Shown here: positions 20,520 through 29,460 of the stretch, one piece after another
How the letters are laid out: each line of letters starts with the position of its first letter
How positions within the stretch are numbered: position 1 is the first letter of the stretch
Origin: Dimorphilus gyrociliatus
Lineage: Eukaryota > Annelida > Polychaeta > Dinophilidae
Direction of reading: 5' to 3'
DNA length: 29,460 bases
Assembly (NCBI GenBank): GCA_904063045.1
Contig: CAJFCJ010000140.1
Location: 27,763-57,222, forward strand
Notes under the pieces: model-generated
Seen by the model: the letters and a program-made list of their open reading frames with translations, nothing else
Databases searched by the model: none
Told to the model about the DNA's origin: nothing
Made by a program: the position numbers and the translations under genes

Positions 20520-23500
20520 ATGATAATACATTTTATCCTACTAATCTATTTAACGATAATCCAAGTTAAAATGATTGAGATAACACCATTTTCAGCTCGT
20601 CTCCAGTTGGAATCGCTTAAAAATGAAAAGAATTATATCGAAGGAATCCTTAAAGCAGACTTAAAAGATAAAAATCAATCTTATTATATCGGTTATAGAC
20701 GGCATAAAAATTCGTATCGAAGGCTTATCTGTAAGGAATTAGGCTATGAATCATTATTCGTTTCGACTGACGTCATCAAAATTCCAATTAAGAGAAAATT
20801 ATTACTTTTTCACGAATTTTTAAATTTTTGTTGTAAATTGTAAAGCATTTTTATTTTAAATTTAAAAATTTAAAAATTTAAAGTTTTGTAATTATTTTTT
20901 TTATAGCAAATTTCATAATGAAAGTTCAGTCTTAACGTCAATATTGCATTTGAGAATTGATCGTGGATATTTTATAAGGTGTTATAAGAGATTTAATTCA
21001 ACTTGTAAGTTGTTTATTATCGCTCACTTTTTTAAACAATTATTACTCAAGTAAACAATTAGATATATTTACTATAAGAAATTTTCAAAAGAATCACGAT
21101 TTATTCTTGCTAAAAGATGGAAATGTTTACCCAATTCACGGATATTCCTCCAAAGCTAATAGGCTGATTTTATGTAAAAAAAGTGAATTTTTTCTAGAAC
21201 AAGATTCATTTCCTCTTAAAGTCAATACAACAAAACAAGGATTGGTGAATCTATTATGGAAAAAGCCAATTTTTATATTGAGGTCTTTCGTAGGGAAACG
21301 GCAACTTTCTTGTACATATTTTGAAATTCATGGTAAATGAAGAAAAGCAAATGGCTTCTAGACTTTTCGACTTTTAACTCTTTTTTATTAGATTTAAAAA
21401 GTGAAGAAAAAGTGAATTCCTTCTGGAAAAGTTATTATTTTAATAAGAATAAAGTTTTAATGGAAAAAACAAACTATTATTTTAAATCTAAAACTCATGG
21501 AATATTTCCAACGGCTTTTTATAGAGTTGATAAAAAATCTGCTTGTAATTATATATGTCAACTTAATGGTGAAACTTTGAATAAAAGATCTCAGGATTCA
21601 TGTACAAGCAGTTACCTTAATCAGAGGGTTAGTAATTTGTTCATTTATTCATTGTATACAGGGATAAATGAGATAAGGGAATAAAGATTTTTGGATTTTT
21701 GGTTGGTTCATTTCTTCATTTTTCACCCATTCCCTCATTTCTCCAATAATTTTTTTCCTCCCTCTTTTTATTCATTCTCTAAATAAACAGAAGTTCTATC
21801 CTTATTTAATGAATTGCAAAGTGAAGATTAAAAAATTTTCTTATTGGCTATTTCAAAAACATGAAGATAAACATTATAAAGTTTTCGCCCACAAAAAGCT
21901 TCGGAAGGCAATTTGTAGGCAAAGTGATTTTCTAATTCGAATTCCTTTACCACAATCTGTTGGCACTTTTCAAAAAATTATTTTTGTTAATTCAACATTC
22001 AATATATCAATCCTACCTACAACTACTAGAGAATTACTAGAGTTTAGGGTCATTTGTTCTTATTATGAACTTAAAGGTCCTAACGAAAAACTTTTATATT
22101 AAACATTAATTTGCACAAGAAACAAACTTTTTTCTTTTAATTATTTTATAGACATTGAATTTAAACAATTAGAAATCGGAACAACGACCAACATGTCACG
22201 TGACGCGTTTGCTATATTAACAATTTATAATAAATTGCAACCATTCTATTTCGCGTCAAAAACTTTTGGAGTCATGTTACCGTTATTCGAAATGTCTTCG
22301 AAAGTATTTATAAGATGTCAGGCATTGTGCAAAGAGTTATCTTTGACGGTCTCCCAAGAGAACTGCCTATGGCAAAGGGCAGTTTCAATGAAGGTATATC
22401 TATACTCCCAAAAGAATAATAAAATACGTATTCATCGTTAATTGATTGATTGTATTTTTAATTGAAGAATATTCCACATTTCATCAATTGTCAATATGAT
22501 AAATCAAATTTAGGATCGTGTGAACTGACAAGAAAGGAATTGATTGGAATTAAATCCCTTAATAAATACTATATTATTAATCCTCAATGTGAAAATATAC
22601 CCAAAAAAAGTATTCAACATAAACAATAAACTAATAATCGGCCATTGTGTTGGTGTTTCATTTTGTATGTTTAGAGTATAGAATATATAAAGATTCCAAT
22701 AGTATTTTATATATTGGCGACAAACATTCCTATAAAACGTTTGAAGGCTATTTTCAAATTTATTCAAAGTCCATAATTCATATTGAATACTTGTATTTTC
22801 AAGAAATTCAACAGATCTGTTCCTTCTTTGGATTTAATTATGGAACAATTATTCAATCTAATCAAGAATTTAACCAAGATATGGAAAACTATAATAAGAG
22901 ATTAATGACTATGTTATATGAAACGATAAAATGCTCTATTAACTCAACATCACTGGATGATTGCCAGTTTATAATACAGTAAGTGAACATTTATGACCCT
23001 CTCTCTCTCTCTCTCTCTCGCTATCTTCAAACCTTTACAGTTTTTGTTTTAAATATGAAACAGCAGCAATGAAAATACGAAATTTTGGTATCCATATTTC
23101 CTCGAATGCTCAATTCGACCTTCTCAATGTAATTAATCAATTTAAAACTCTACATGGTACTTTAATTAATTAAATTTTCAATTCTTTCTTATCAGTATGC
23201 CAAGGACAAAATATTTTAATTATCTACGATGTTTGCTATATAATTTACAAACCATTGAATAATTTAAATATATTCAAAATGGATACATTCTGCAAAAATA
23301 GAAATTTAAATCTTACAGATTTTCCAACTTTACACAAAACTTTTATCTTATCTTTTCTTATCAAAATTTTATATCCAGAATTGAGATCTTCGTTCTCTTT
23401 TGTGGAAGATTTTGGTTTAGGTATTAAAATTTAAAAAAGAACAATAGGCCTATAGTATTAGAATATTTTCCCTATTTCCCACCCAAACAGTTTTGAACAA

Positions 23501-24338
23501 AGTAAAAAATTTGGGTAATAAACAATTTCATTATACAAATAGTGGTTTGTCATTAGATTTACCAACATTTATATCGAGAAATGTAAGTTTTAATTGATTA
23601 TCTAAATCAGGAAGATACAAATACAGAGAGAGAGAGAGAGAGAAAGAGAGAGAAGGAGATAGAAAGATTGGAAGAAATAGGGAATTAGAGACAAACACAA
23701 AGACAGACAGAAAAGACTAATTTATAAATAGTTACAAACAAATAATGTCTTACTGCAAATACAATTAATGTATTAATCTCTCCAGCCAGAGTATATTTTT
23801 CCAAATCACAACAAATTTCGATACTTTTCTGATAAAAACAATTTTGGATTTTCATCCCAAAAATGCCAAAGAATTCAATTTCAAAAAAATGTGAAAATAA
23901 TACTTCCTTTCTTTTTTATCTTTAATTTGTTTCTTTTTAAAAAAAAGACCTTTGGAAGAAGTAATCTTCATTTCGAATTGATTCCGTTTGATTGTGATCT
24001 GAATTTTAAACGATATGTATTATGTCAACAAATTCAAGGTAAGTTGATAGATGGATGGAAGAATAGATAGAGAGAGACAGGAAGATATATACTATACATA
24101 TGTAGTCGATGAGCACATCGCCTAAATTTGGCAGCAAGCCAAATTATTCGTTACGCCAAGTTTACATTCGCTACTTTATAGTTTTAAGTTTAATTGTTAC
24201 ATACCCCCATCATCTTTTCTTTGTGTACGTGTGTTACTTATAATTACTGCTGTATTACCAGTATAGACTTTAAACCTAAACGCTCTTTACTGATAAGTCA
24301 TTGAAATAGCGACGACCCTGTTCGCAATCCGCTCAACG

Positions 24339-24381
<43 letters not shown>

Positions 24382-25401
24382 AGACAAAGAGAGTTCAAGA
24401 GAGAGGAGAGAAAGAGAGAAAGAATGAAACTTCTTGAATTGATATCCTAACTTCCAGAAATTCAAAGACCAAAAAATTATGAACTCATAAATATTTCAAA
24501 TAAAACAAGACTGTTAAATATGTTCCTATGCAATATTACCAATATATACATCAACGCCATATATCTATGTGACGGTGTTAGTGATTGTGTATTCAATGAA
24601 GATGAAATTAATTGTGTAAATTATTACAATTTTCATTGTCATTCATCTAAAGAAGAAGAAACGGTTAATTTTTTAAAAGTTTGCAATTTTGTGCGGGACT
24701 GTTCTGACAATTCTGATGAATATTTATGCAGTAACACATAATCATATATATATAAGTATGTAGCTTTTACCCGAGAGCTAAAACTTTACTTTTCTGCAGA
24801 ATGGAATGAATGTAATGGCGAATTTTTACAGCAAGTTGAAGACCAATTAGTCTATGACATTGCATAATAACTTTATAATTACACATTCAAAACAGATCAT
24901 GCCAAAATGGACAATGCATAGATAAACAACTAATATGCAATAATGAAAGAAATTGTTTGGATAGTAGTGATGAAAATTGTAATGAAAAGGATTCTTTATT
25001 ATTAAATTATCAAAAAAGTTGCGTAATGAAAGTTCAAGTTTAATAATAATGATGATAATTTTTTAATAAAAAAACACTAGGTTGTAATAAAGGCTATCAA
25101 TTTGATTGCGATGGTTCTTGCTTACCAAATAATTATTTAAACGATGGAAAAAATGACTGTTACTTTGACGATGAATATTCTAATCAAAAGCGAAATGACA
25201 CAGAATCTAATCTTTGCTTTTATACTATGAATTCAATGAATCAACCAATAACTAACCTATTTCTTTTGACCTTGAAATGTAAAAGGTCAACTTGTCCATA
25301 TGGACAATATATGTGTAGGAGGGATAGATATTGCATTTCTATTGAACAGATTTGTGATGGTATTCAACAATGTCATTTAGGCGATGATGAAACAGATTGT
25401 C
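20520..25401 (+). CDS. Large extracellular protein: SRCR-like repeats, lectin-like region, five LDLa modules
   Basis: Exons 20520-20839, 20907-21004, 21063-21332, 21392-21627, 21791-22076, 22152-22393, 22468-22609, 22675-22978, 23041-23156, 23196-23420, 23491-23582, 23786-23890, 23948-24038, 24458-24730, 24800-24830, 24896-25017 and 25081-25401 keep phase throughout, giving about 1,091 residues. Signal peptide: MIIHFILLIYLTIIQVK. Degenerate SRCR-like repeats are marked by RRLICKELGYES, FIRCQALCKELSL and QQICSFFGFNYG with a following CSINSTSLDDCQF. A C-type-lectin-like segment follows (CQGQNILIIYDVCYIIYK; end FDCDLNFKRYVLCQQ). Then five LDLa modules: CDGVSDCVFNEDEINC, VRDCSDNSDEYLC, RNCLDSSDENC, one degenerate (FDCDGSC, FDDEYSN) and CDGIQQCHLGDDETDC. 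The 3' end is unresolved. The gene may end soon after 25401, or splice on toward more LDLa-like sequence (about 25462 or 25804) and the 7TM exon at 26011. The role is probably a surface receptor or adhesion protein. Confidence 0.65.
22999..23019 (+). repeat. CT microsatellite in an intron
   Basis: A run of CT dinucleotides sits between the donor at 22979 and the acceptor ending at 23040, so it may act as an extended polypyrimidine tract. A matching GA run occurs at about 23625-23655 in a later intron of the same gene. Confidence 0.8.
24344..24380 (+). repeat. TA microsatellite in an intron
   Basis: About 18 TA units in the longest intron of the SRCR/LDLa gene (24039-24457), followed by a GA-rich stretch. 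A shorter TA run lies at about 25942-25970, just upstream of the 7TM exon. Confidence 0.85.
24831..24895 (+). other. Likely GC-AG intron between LDLa coding exons
   Basis: No GT donor gives the correct phase between the exon starting at 24800 and the LDLa exon starting at 24896. A GC donor in strong context (TTACA then GCAAGT) does, producing CNGEFLQSCQNGQCIDK, a normal LDLa opening. GC-AG introns are a known minor class needing strong flanking matches, as here. Confidence 0.65.
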
Positions 25402-25461
25402 GTAAGGGATTAACTCAACAATAGCAACAATAGCAACAATGACAATGATCCCTTTTGCTAG

Positions 25462-25940
25462 ATAATCATCTACCTCAAGGTTATTTCAAATGTAGAAATC
25501 AGAAATTATAAAGAAATATTTCAGATTTCTTTTGATAATAATTCCTTTACAGATGTTGTTGCACTCAGTGAGATAAAATCTTTTAGGTCTTTTATGAATA
25601 AAAGTGAAAATGATTGACAATTTCTCTATTCCCAACAAATGTAGAAAAACTCTTTGACCATGTTCTAAATCTCCAATATATATTTTAATCTACTAGAATT
25701 ATATTAATTATATCTTCCGCTAGATGGAGTATTTTACTTAGGTAACTTGAAACTACAGTAGTATTTATAAAGAAATTAAATGTAGATAATTTTTCAAAGA
25801 TCTAGAGTGTCTTAGTTTCCAATGCAATAACATTTATAAAAATTACGCCTATACATTTAATAAACAATGGTTTAGAACTTCAAATAACAAAAATGAAGAA
25901 ACGTTTTTGAGGAAACAATTTAAAACCAATTATTTTCTCT
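25462..25940 (+). other. Unresolved LDLa-like exons before the 7TM gene
   Basis: Two stretches could continue the LDLa gene from the donor after 25401. One, from 25462 (NHLPQGYFKCRNQK), resembles the opening of an LDLa module but soon meets TAA. The other, from about 25804 (CLSFQCNNIYKNYAYTF), splices in the correct phase (C plus AG) and stays open to about 26009. Neither completes an LDLa module nor joins in frame to 26011 by an obvious splice. They may be decayed modules or parts of an alternative transcript. Confidence 0.4.
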
Positions 25941-26010
25941 CTATATATATATATATATATTTATATATAACGCTAATAGAAACTATATTTCATCTAAAGT
26001 CCTATGAATA

Positions 26011-26967
26011 ATGAATGAAACAGTTGAATTTAGGTTTAGTCAGCATACAACGGATTTAAATACAATGTTTAAAACAAAAAATATTATGATATTTAGTATT
26101 CTATCATCTATTTATGGATTTTTTATTGTATTTGGAATTTTTGGGAATATTTTAAATATTATTTTACTTGGTAAATTGGATAAACATTTAAATTCAAATC
26201 AGTATAGATATTTTTTAAAATATCTTGCATGGATTGACCTATTTTCCTGTACAATTTCTCTGCCATTAATCTATCATAGAGAAATTCAAAATCATTTTTT
26301 ACCAATAACAAATCCAATAATTTGTAGTTTAACAATAATTTTATCACATGTATTTCCTTGGATATCAGCAAATGTACTGTTATTAATATCTATAGAAAGA
26401 TTTCTAGTAGTTGTAAAACCATATAGAAGACTTAGCAAAAGAAATTGGCAATTAATATCATTCATGTATTCATTATTAGTATTAATTTTATGTATTTTAT
26501 ATTCATTGAACAATCAGTCTTTTCTAGGTAATTATTTTTGTTATCCTTCTGGCACTAGTCATTTAATTGGAAAAATTGCTGTCTGCATTACAGTATGTTT
26601 AACATTAATAATACTTTTTACTTCAATTGTATTATATTCATTAATGTTTTATCATATAAGAAAACAAAGACTTTTAGTTTTAAATAACCAAAATAGTAAT
26701 TTACAAACAATAAATTCAAATAGATTTAATAAGAGAACTAGTTGTAAAATAATAAAACAGGTAGTTATATGTTTTTATCTTATTATTCTATATGCTATTT
26801 GTACAACACCTTCATTTCTATTAGCCACAAAAATAATCCAATTAAAAGAATCCATGTATTATCATATTATCTATATAAATAATACAATTAATTTTATTGT
26901 CTATTTTATTAAATTGAAATCTTTTAGACAAAAATTAAAATCTCTTTTTAAATGCTTTTGTTGTTGA
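26011..26967 (+). CDS. Class A (rhodopsin-family) G-protein-coupled receptor, single exon
   Basis: A 318-residue product with seven hydrophobic segments, without introns. TM1 contains the conserved Asn (FGNILNIILL, residues 42-53). TM2 has LAWID (72-76). A conserved Cys before TM3 (C105) can pair with C177 in the second outer loop. TM3 ends SIERFLVVVKPY, an ERF version of the DRY motif. TM5 lies at about 186-213. TM6 has FYLIILYAICTTPSF, lacking the usual CWxP Trp. TM7 has NTINFIVYFIKLKSFR in place of NPxxY. The C-terminus is very short and ends CFCC, likely palmitoylated. The N-terminus is short with an NET glycosylation site and no signal peptide, which would fit either a stand-alone receptor or the last exon of the upstream LDLa gene. 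Ligand unknown; coupling to G proteins is inferred from family membership. Confidence 0.9.
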   Translation: MNETVEFRFSQHTTDLNTMFKTKNIMIFSILSSIYGFFIVFGIFGNILNIILLGKLDKHLNSNQYRYFLKYLAWIDLFSCTISLPLIYHREIQNHFLPITNPIICSLTIILSHVFPWISANVLLLISIERFLVVVKPYRRLSKRNWQLISFMYSLLVLILCILYSLNNQSFLGNYFCYPSGTSHLIGKIAVCITVCLTLIILFTSIVLYSLMFYHIRKQRLLVLNNQNSNLQTINSNRFNKRTSCKIIKQVVICFYLIILYAICTTPSFLLATKIIQLKESMYYHIIYINNTINFIVYFIKLKSFRQKLKSLFKCFCC

Positions 26968-28242
26968 AAACAAAAAGAAAGATTCAAAATATAACACTTT
27001 TATATTTATGATTTCAACCACATCATCCTTTATTACAGCTATATTCTACTAGCAGTATAGACTGCCTGATTAGAATATTAGAATTTTATAATTCTTATAT
27101 TTAAACTAGTTTGCCAGATAAAACGTTCTATTGAAATTTTCTAAGCTCTTGTCATATTTTAAGGCGACTTTGTCTCCTCTCTGCTTAGTTTTACTGCAAT
27201 TGGCTAATCTGAACATTGAAAGATAAATTTTACTCTTCACATATTAGTCTATGTTGGAATATTGTCTACTTTTCTTCTAACTTTGAATTTTTTGGGAGAA
27301 ATACAATCGAGTTTGCTGAGTAAGAGAGAAGAATGATGGAGAGCAAGACTAAAGTCAATTTTAGAATTGGAAGAAAAGTTGGAAAACGTTCTAAAGGGTA
27401 AGAACCGTATAGTATACAATTTTATCTTGCTTTATTATTCAATATGCTGATTTTGTTGTTCATTTGACAATAGTGAAAAGATATCAACCGCTTGTTTTTT
27501 CACAAGCCCACAAGTGAAAACTATCTTTGACCTCAATCTGCTGTCTTCTTCCCACCTGATAAGAAAAAATGAGTTGCCATGATTTTTTCACGCTTAACAT
27601 TAAACATTATAAAATGATATGAAAGAAATATTGAACTGCATCTAAATTAGAGACTAAATATGTATTTGTAATCAGTTTATTAAAAGGCAAATTTAACAGA
27701 AAGCTAATGATACAATTCAAAAAAAAAAGGAAATATTCTATATAAAAAATATCTATTAATAGATATAAATAACTTCATTTAATTTTAATAATGTTAACTT
27801 AAGACATTTTGTTGATTTTACTTTTCTAATCAATGGAAATTGTACAAGAATAGTTCTGATAAATTGACCATACTGTAAAATATCAACTTTCTCATTGTCA
27901 ATATTCTTTACAACAATATTCTTGAAAAGTTAGAAAATATTTCTTTGGTTTTGAATTAATCTAATAAAAGAAAAAGTGAAATTTGATAATTTTTTACTTG
28001 ATTATTCAACTTCCAGATTGATAACAAACAAAATTTTTTCCAATATTACCTAAATTGCTTCAAAAAATGAATTATAGGTTAAATTCAAAAATTGAAAAGA
28101 TTTTTCTCTCTATCGTGAAATTTTCAAGTAATTTTTTTACCTTACAACCAACTAAGAAATAAAATATTATTCAGGAGGACAGGACACATTGGTAACTTTT
28201 GAATAAGTATTTAACAACTTTTCCAACTGATTTTTTACTTAC
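26968..28242. other. Intergenic or intron sequence, no gene recognised
   Basis: No 7TM-like or further LDLa sequence could be read on either strand. A tiny minus-strand exon candidate near 28145-28155 (GCK between AG and GTAAAA) is compatible in phase with the LDLa exon at 28243 but too short to call. Confidence 0.3.
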
Positions 28243-28716
28243 AGCATTGTAATTCGTCCGACTTATCGCTGCAATCGATAATAAAATCACATGTCTGAAA
28301 AATTGAGATTTTCTCCTCTCCATTGGAGCATAAAAAGAAATCAATTGAACAACCTCTCTCATAATTAATCAGACTTATAGGCCTATTATGTGTATCTAGT
28401 ATTTTTCATACCTTTCCGCGAACATATCGTTTTGTGAATTGGACAATACGAATAGTTCATTGAATTTAAGTGTTGAGCCATTGAAAAACTATTCATATTT
28501 TGAGTGACACTCAGTTCTTTTGACTATAATTAAAAATGAACATTTTTTCTTATATTACTTGCTTAGAAATATCTGACAAACATAGAAATTGTATCTTCTC
28601 TCTTTACAATTTCTTACATTTCCTTTTCTGAAGAAAACATTTAGACCATAATAATTTGCAAAAAATTCCATACAATCTTCACTTGTTAAACTATCGTATG
28701 ATTTTTCCAGGAACGT
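28243..28716 (-). CDS. Partial gene: C-type-lectin-like tail plus LDLa module
   Basis: Minus-strand exons 28716-28559, 28488-28412 and 28353-28243 join in phase. The first reads as the end of a lectin-like domain (SEDCMEFFANYYGLNVFF, NVRNCKERRYNFYVCQI). The second is a linker with CPIHKTICSRK. The third is a full LDLa module (FFLCSNGEEKISIF, then CDFIIDCSDKSDELQC). The order, lectin-like tail then linker then LDLa, and the LDLa sequence (CDFIIDCSDKSDE against CNFVRDCSDNSDE) match the plus-strand gene ending at 25401, so this is an inverted relative. Exons on both sides were not found. It may continue beyond the right edge (5' end) or be a partial copy. Confidence 0.6.
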
Positions 28717-29460
28717 CTGTTTGTCGGGGGAGGATACAAATCGAATAGATCAATTCCTGATACTAGCATCGACGATCTCTTAGCGTATGATTTAACAAAC
28801 TTATTCCGTTGAATGTGATGTTTAAAAGCTTTTAAATGGAAGAATTTTTATGATGTAAAAATGTAATAGCACAGATCAAATATATAATAACTATCCATAA
28901 GAAATTAATAAAGATAAGAGCTTGAAGGAAATTTCTCAAACCTTCAAATTTTTCTTTAATACATTTAATTTGTAAAATTGGTGGCTTTCAGATGCTTTAG
29001 GAAAATACAGCAAAAAAATAATAAAAAGCCTTTGAACCTTTTGTGTCTATTGTCTCTCCTGTTGGAGTGATTAATCTGTACAAGATGCTTGAATAATCTA
29101 AAAAAAGTCTTACTGTTGATTTTTTATAGCGATGAACAAGAGGATGTATTGTGGCATTTGAAACAATAATTGCAATAGAATTATAAGCGTAGGTGTGGAA
29201 GAGAGACAATACAATCAGGGTTGCGTGTTATATCTTTTCACTCCAGAATACTTTCTAAGCCAGCTGCAAATGCAGTTTAACAAAAGACAAAAATTCTAAA
29301 CAATTCATTATTTATATGTTAAACTTTGTAGGAAAACGTTTGGTAAAGACAAATTAATACTGAATAGTAAAGATAAATTGATAAAGTTTTACCTGTTTAT
29401 CTTAAATAATTAAAAGGTTACATTTAGAAAAGTGTTTCTTTTTCATCTTGTATTCTAGAT
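28717..29460. other. Probable 5' exons or introns of the minus-strand lectin/LDLa gene, unresolved
   Basis: A minus-strand open stretch, 29209-28997 (IHPLVHRYKKSTVRLFLDY), lies where a further extracellular exon would be expected, but splice phases to 28716 could not be fixed. Nothing else was recognised up to the window edge. Confidence 0.3.

Noticed and set aside
26159-26513. Minus-strand frames opposite the 7TM receptor
   Set aside because: They are antisense shadows of an intact single-exon receptor with all seven segments.
1-29460. Bacterial-type features (operons, ribosome binding sites, CRISPR arrays, riboswitches) and tRNA or rRNA genes
   Set aside because: Spliced genes and animal domains make the window eukaryotic. 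I saw no regularly spaced direct repeats of CRISPR type and no cloverleaf-like or rRNA-like sequence.

Overview
The window looks like nuclear DNA from a small-genome, very AT-rich animal. The evidence is spliced genes with short GT-AG introns (mostly 50 to 110 bp), animal-type extracellular domains (C-type lectin, LDL-receptor class A, scavenger-receptor-like and discoidin-like folds), a rhodopsin-family receptor, and Tc1/mariner and MITE elements. The mix of kinesin-light-chain-like TPRs behind a NACHT-type module, LDLa repeats next to 7TM genes, and short introns reminds me of rotifers or another small spiralian. That is a guess, not a determination.

Left third (1-10270). A plus-strand NACHT-TPR gene related to nephrocystin-3 runs in from the left edge and ends at 3551; its 15 exons join in one frame. 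A MITE (3832-4038) and a decayed copy of a 7TM receptor (about 4260-4764) follow. A plus-strand C-type lectin gene (5734-7861) has three lectin domains and a truncated fourth, but carries an in-frame TAG. Next comes a broken leucine-rich-repeat gene (about 8330-10270). A Tc1/mariner remnant with 203-bp inverted repeats interrupts it, and a second MITE copy sits inside one of those repeats.

Middle (10270-20519). A minus-strand secreted-type gene (10689-12715, 5' end not found) has two tandem galactose-binding-like modules plus another extracellular domain. A third MITE (13614-13820), a decayed cysteine-rich pseudogene on the minus strand (about 14950-15810) and a fourth MITE (16458-16664) follow. 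A complete four-exon minus-strand gene (18022-19090) encodes a lysine-rich protein with a signal peptide and no recognised family.

Right third (20520-29460). A large plus-strand gene (20520 to at least 25401, 17 exons that keep phase) encodes a signal peptide, degenerate SRCR-like repeats, a C-type-lectin-like region and five LDLa modules. A single-exon class A 7TM receptor (26011-26967) lies immediately downstream and may be the membrane part of the same receptor. A minus-strand relative, with a C-type-lectin tail followed by an LDLa module, lies at 28243-28716.

The functional theme is surface and secreted recognition proteins, several of them duplicated and decaying, in a region repeatedly hit by one 207-bp MITE family. 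The four MITE copies are identical in length, three have perfect 9-bp target duplications, and all carry telomere-like TTAGGG tracts. All exon structures here are hand-derived from splice signals and reading-frame continuity; no transcript evidence was available.
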